From Baylisascaris procyonis (lineage: Eukaryota; Nematoda; Chromadorea; Rhabditida; Ascarididae), in NCBI GenBank assembly GCA_037389465.1, contig JAZARR010000059.1:2627001-2691000 (forward strand): DNA of 64,000 nucleotides. The letters are read 5' to 3'. The position numbers and the translations under genes were made by a program. Below, piece after piece: positions 60,401-64,000 of this stretch (within the stretch, counting starts at the first letter, position 1; each line of letters begins with the position of its first letter). Below the pieces are notes generated by a model, which saw nothing but the letters and a program-made list of their open reading frames with translations, did no database searches and was not told the DNA's origin.

Positions 60401-63400
60401 TTTAATGGAGCAGTTGCGTTCATTCGAAAACTTGACGATCTCGGGTGCGCTTATAGTGCGTTATGCGGAGGCGAGTCGACTTAGCCGTAACATTGCCGAT
60501 CGTGCTATGCAGTTATGCGCGCGGCTTGTGCAAGATCATCAACTTCTTCATCAGGTTTGTAGGAAAAAGTGTGTTCCGATTCGGAAAACCCTGGTTATGG
60601 GGGGGGGGGGGGGAGGGGAAGGGGAAGGGAGGAAATATAGATGGAGGGAGACGTTCTTCGTATAAGCCTTGCTTCAGAGGGAGCTGTTTTGATTTTCTGA
60701 ATGAGCGGTTGATAAAATTAGTGTTTTCTACTGCAGCAACAAAAACCGGTACACCTTTACAGCGTTTTGTTTTCGTTTCGGAAGGAAACCTCAAAATTGT
60801 CAAAATATCTCAAGCTGAAAACAGCGAAGGTTTCTGTCCCACAAAATCGTAAAGGGAAACCGAAGGAAACAAAATTCTTTGCTGCTTTTCAAATTTTCAT
60901 TTAAGGCTCCTCATAGTACTTGTAAACAGTTCAGATTTGGGGCTCTGTACTCGAGGATTTATAATAAGTTGAAGGTGGTTTCAGGGATGGTTAGCATTGG
61001 TCTCGAATTTGGATGATTCGCGTTCGCAAATTGAGAAAAGAGCCGAAAGATTTTACGCTCATTATGAGCGTTTGAAAACGATGAAGGGCAAAGCTCAAAC
61101 AATCCTCCAAGAATTTGACAGTGTAGTCGATACGTTGCATAAGGTGCGTTTTACTATTCGTTATATATCTGGTGGCATTGACTGGCGATCAGTTAATGCT
61201 GCTTTCTTCCACGTCAGCTTATCAAATTTAATCCAGAATTGTAGATCCACATTTTATTGTAGTACTATAGCGTTGACGTGTAGGTTGATGCTCATCTTAG
61301 CTCATTCAGGTCGGACAATGATTATGAAGGCTGCGCGGTGCTGTAACTGACTAAACCCGGATGAAAACGACCTCCCACGTAGGTGCAATTTGGCGGTCGC
61401 AGGATCAACATGGAAAACAAAAAACTTATCACGCAAAAGTGCCATTTTCATGCCCGAGCATAGTAAAAGGCTGCGGAACGAAAGTTTCTTTTTTGAAATG
61501 GGGAAGAATATGTGGATGCTTAGCAATTATAAATTTATGGTAGGTAGATCTCGTAGTTGTAGCTAAGCGAGAACTGTCACAGGATAATGGAGGTGAAAAG
61601 TTTCTGAGAGGGCGTTGAGGAAGGAAGAGGGGAGAAAAGACACGTAGATGAATAGAAGAATCGAATCACACTATTGCCTGATGCTGTTATTTTTCATGTT
61701 CATTCGTTTCTTCGAAAAAATCGGAGCAAAGGAATCAGCTGGATTTCGCCAAATGGTTGCGTCCGTTTCATTTCATTTGTTTCGAACAGCATTCAAGGCA
61801 AGCTGTCTCGTATGCAAAATTCGCATTCGCAGGATATATCTCCCTAAAAATTTCTGCCTCCTTAAAAACTTCTGTTTGCTGCTATGTTCGCAGTTCAATC
61901 TTATAATTGCTTGATTTCAGATCACGATACCATCGGCTTTATTAGTGAATTCGACAAAATTCGAAGGCGGTAATAAGCCGAATGAGGAGTGCACACTCTA
62001 TGACTACATTTCGTGCGCGGATCCACAAAGTTCGTTGAAAGACGTTGTTGATCAAGTGCAGCTGCTCTTAGCTAAGGTGATCTTTGTAAAGTAAATCGTA
62101 TCCCTTTGTGTGAAACATGAAGTGAGCGGCTTCGCAACCTCTAGCAATCATAGATGGCATGCTCTTTGTTAGCCTCCGTTCGCGTCGGCCTCTTTAATGG
62201 TGATTTAACGGATCGGTGCAGCTGTGACTTGCAGTGTTGGGTGGAGAGTGTTTTGTCACTTAATGTTGAGAAGAAGCTGTTCAAAATGTTTTGTTTTGTT
62301 GTGCTCTCTTCTTTGTTCCATTTATATCTATTATTGGGATGCAACTAAGTGATTGCGCTGCTTTGGCATCGCCAATATTTATGTTCTTATAATGTGTGCA
62401 TGATGATACAGGCTATCGTTTATTTCAGATAGACGATAGTGAACATAACAGGGTTGTGGCTTTACTCAAATTGGTAACTGAGCAGACTAGCAAGCCGGAA
62501 GTGCGTGATATTCGTGGCATCAACCTGCGTCTCATGCAACTCGATTCTCATCTGCGCTCTCTTGAACGTGTGTTTTAACTTATTCTGCTCCAAGAATGCT
62601 TTTTTGCACATAGCGACGCATTGGCGTTTTGCTGTCGGACCAGGTTGGATAGAGATAGCAACGATTTGTTTTTGATTTCAATCTAAAAGTCCGGCTTTGT
62701 TGATAAAAAGATGATGCCTCCTCCGCACCTTCTTCGTTCCAACATACGAAAAGTTTTGAGTATTTTATTTCGTTTGTCGTAATAGGTATACGTGTTGATG
62801 CACAGTATAAACACATTTTCTTATAACAAATAAGTTTCCAAGCGATGCCTTCGACTGCCACTCTGTTTCTGTAAAAGAACGGAGTAAGCAACGAAAATGT
62901 GGATTTTATTGATTCTTTTGAATTTAGAACAAGAAAGGCGCTTGAACGAGATATGTGCCGTCGTCACGCAAGGGGTTCCTCATGACCCATCTCATATAAA
63001 GGTTTCTTTTTGTGATATCAGTTTGCCCGTTCTGCATAGGTTAGGTACATCTCTTTCGGCCTTTTTTTAGGATTCATCATCTGAAACATCATGTTTAACA
63101 ATAGGGACTTTGACGATAACCATGTTTTGGTGAAAATAGGAATTGAGGCCAGAAATGAGAAAAGTGAAAGAATTTCGAGAGGAAAAATCCACAGCTGTAA
63201 TTAATGAATGAAAATCAGGATGATCTATACAATAATGATTGGGAAATTCGTAGTGATAAATGAGCTTTGAGTGTTTAATAGCTAAGGAAATTTGCACATA
63301 ATAGGTGGGATGGAGTAGCTGTTTTCGTTGCGAGACAACTTTGCTTACAATTCTGTTATTTTCAGTCATTGTTTGCACAGATTGCAATTCATTTCTCTTT

Positions 63401-63635
63401 TAGTGTACTATATGCAATTGACAATTATTGATAATGAAAATAAATGATGCATCAATAGTAATAATTAAACTGCATTTGCATCATTGCTCAGGACGTTGTT
63501 TTCAAACAGCGCGAACAAATGGAGGAAGTGAAGAAAATAATGGAGCAACTGCAGAAGACGGCGAAAGCGTTCTCGCAATCGAAGCACGAATTGCTCAACA
63601 ACATTAGAACACGTCTTTCTGGCTGGATTCTGCAG
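57448..63635 (+). CDS. epg-7: EPG-7/FIP200 (RB1CC1) autophagy scaffold, 5' eight exons
   Basis: FIP200/Atg11-type proteins scaffold the ULK/UNC-51 complex and cargo receptors in selective autophagy. Exons 57448-57573, 58867-59038, 60400-60554, 60985-61143, 61921-62076, 62429-62567, 62928-63001 and 63492-63635 join in phase to 375 codons, and the gene continues off the right edge. The N-terminus MFYVFYVNQGYMQPLEV and LLVSGGDGL match the ubiquitin-like start of RB1CC1. GAGTDSNPVFLF matches its AGTDTNPIFLF signature. Later blocks ARLVQDHQLLHQGWLALVSN, TLYDYISCADP, LEQQERRLNEI and SKHELLNNIRTRLSGW follow the vertebrate order in the helical ATG17-like region. The start is the first Met. An acceptor-like CTGACCAG sits 5 bases before it, so spliced-leader addition is possible. 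Vertebrate FIP200 is about 1,600 residues, so most of the coiled coil and the C-terminal claw lie outside. Confidence 0.93.
60599..60632. repeat. Poly-G and GGGGAA run inside epg-7 intron 3
   Basis: Fifteen consecutive G, then AGGGGAAGGGGAAGGGAGG. It lies 45 bp after the exon-3 donor and could form a G-quadruplex in the transcript. Confidence 0.9.
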
Positions 63636-64000
63636 GTTCATTTAAGTGATTTTTGTTGTGTGCAGGTTGAGTTACAAAAAGTACATGTCATTGCGTTATG
63701 CGCAAGCATGTTGTGCACACGCATCCTTCGCTGCTCTTACTTTTTGGAAAGCTTCTGTAGATGAACGTGTAGCAGAAAGCTAGTTTTTAGTTGCCAATTA
63801 TTAACTCCAATAGTTTTAAGAGTAAAAGGGATAGCGTTTTTGCTTGATGGCGAGTTGGTTGATTTTGAATCAACCATTCACCGGCGCTCGCAACTCACTC
63901 TTCTCCGTATTTTCGAGCGGTCAAAAGTTTGCTTTGATGTTTGCAAACATTGCTGGAACAATTTTGCTCAGTAAGATGGAAATTAGAAAAATGTTCCAAG

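Noticed and set aside
1..64000. Novel multi-gene defence or biosynthetic system
   Set aside because: The window is eukaryotic with scattered unrelated genes. No clustered set of cofunctional genes was found.

Overview
The window looks like nuclear DNA from a nematode, most likely a strongylid (clade V, hookworm-like). Three things support this. Exons are small and separated by introns with C. elegans-type acceptors (TTTTCAG/TTTGCAG). The two recognisable host genes have clear nematode orthologues: a GPAT3/4 acyltransferase and an EPG-7/FIP200 autophagy scaffold. The intergenic DNA carries decayed RTE-like and CR1-like LINEs, long TA microsatellites and poly-G runs. There are no prokaryotic operons, rRNA genes or CRISPR arrays. 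Exon ends were assigned by hand from splice signals, codon phase and protein similarity; nothing was aligned by software.

Layout. 1-188 is the 3' end of a plus-strand gene of unknown function. 0.2-11 kb is repeat-rich, dominated by a broken RTE-like LINE on the minus strand (about 9.1 to 6.6 kb). 11.39-14.35 kb (+) is a five-exon gene for a small membrane protein with a long cytosolic tail. 16.4-19.3 kb (-) holds a cluster of exons of an unrecognised nematode gene, possibly broken and ending near a TA microsatellite. 19.3-25.9 kb is AT-rich with no supported gene. 25.97-26.54 kb is an almost perfect 573-bp palindrome whose loop is the T-arm (B-box) of a tRNA. 27.4-34.8 kb (-) is a complete twelve-exon GPAT3/4 gene of 489 codons, with a possible extra first exon at 36.1 kb. 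37-44 kb holds decayed CR1-like LINE pieces. 43.9-48.8 kb is mostly empty. 49.3-51.1 kb (+) contains exons of an unknown gene that appears to use a GC-AG intron. 52-55.7 kb is repeats. 55.8-56.7 kb (+) may encode a transmembrane segment plus a weakly SEFIR-like exon. 57.45-63.6 kb (+) gives the first eight exons (375 codons) of epg-7/FIP200, which continues past the window end.

The genes do not form an operon or pathway that can be read from the sequence. The acyltransferase works in ER glycerolipid synthesis, EPG-7/FIP200 in autophagy, and the rest are unassigned. The most unusual structure is the tRNA-loop palindrome near 26.2 kb. No multi-gene novel system could be supported.
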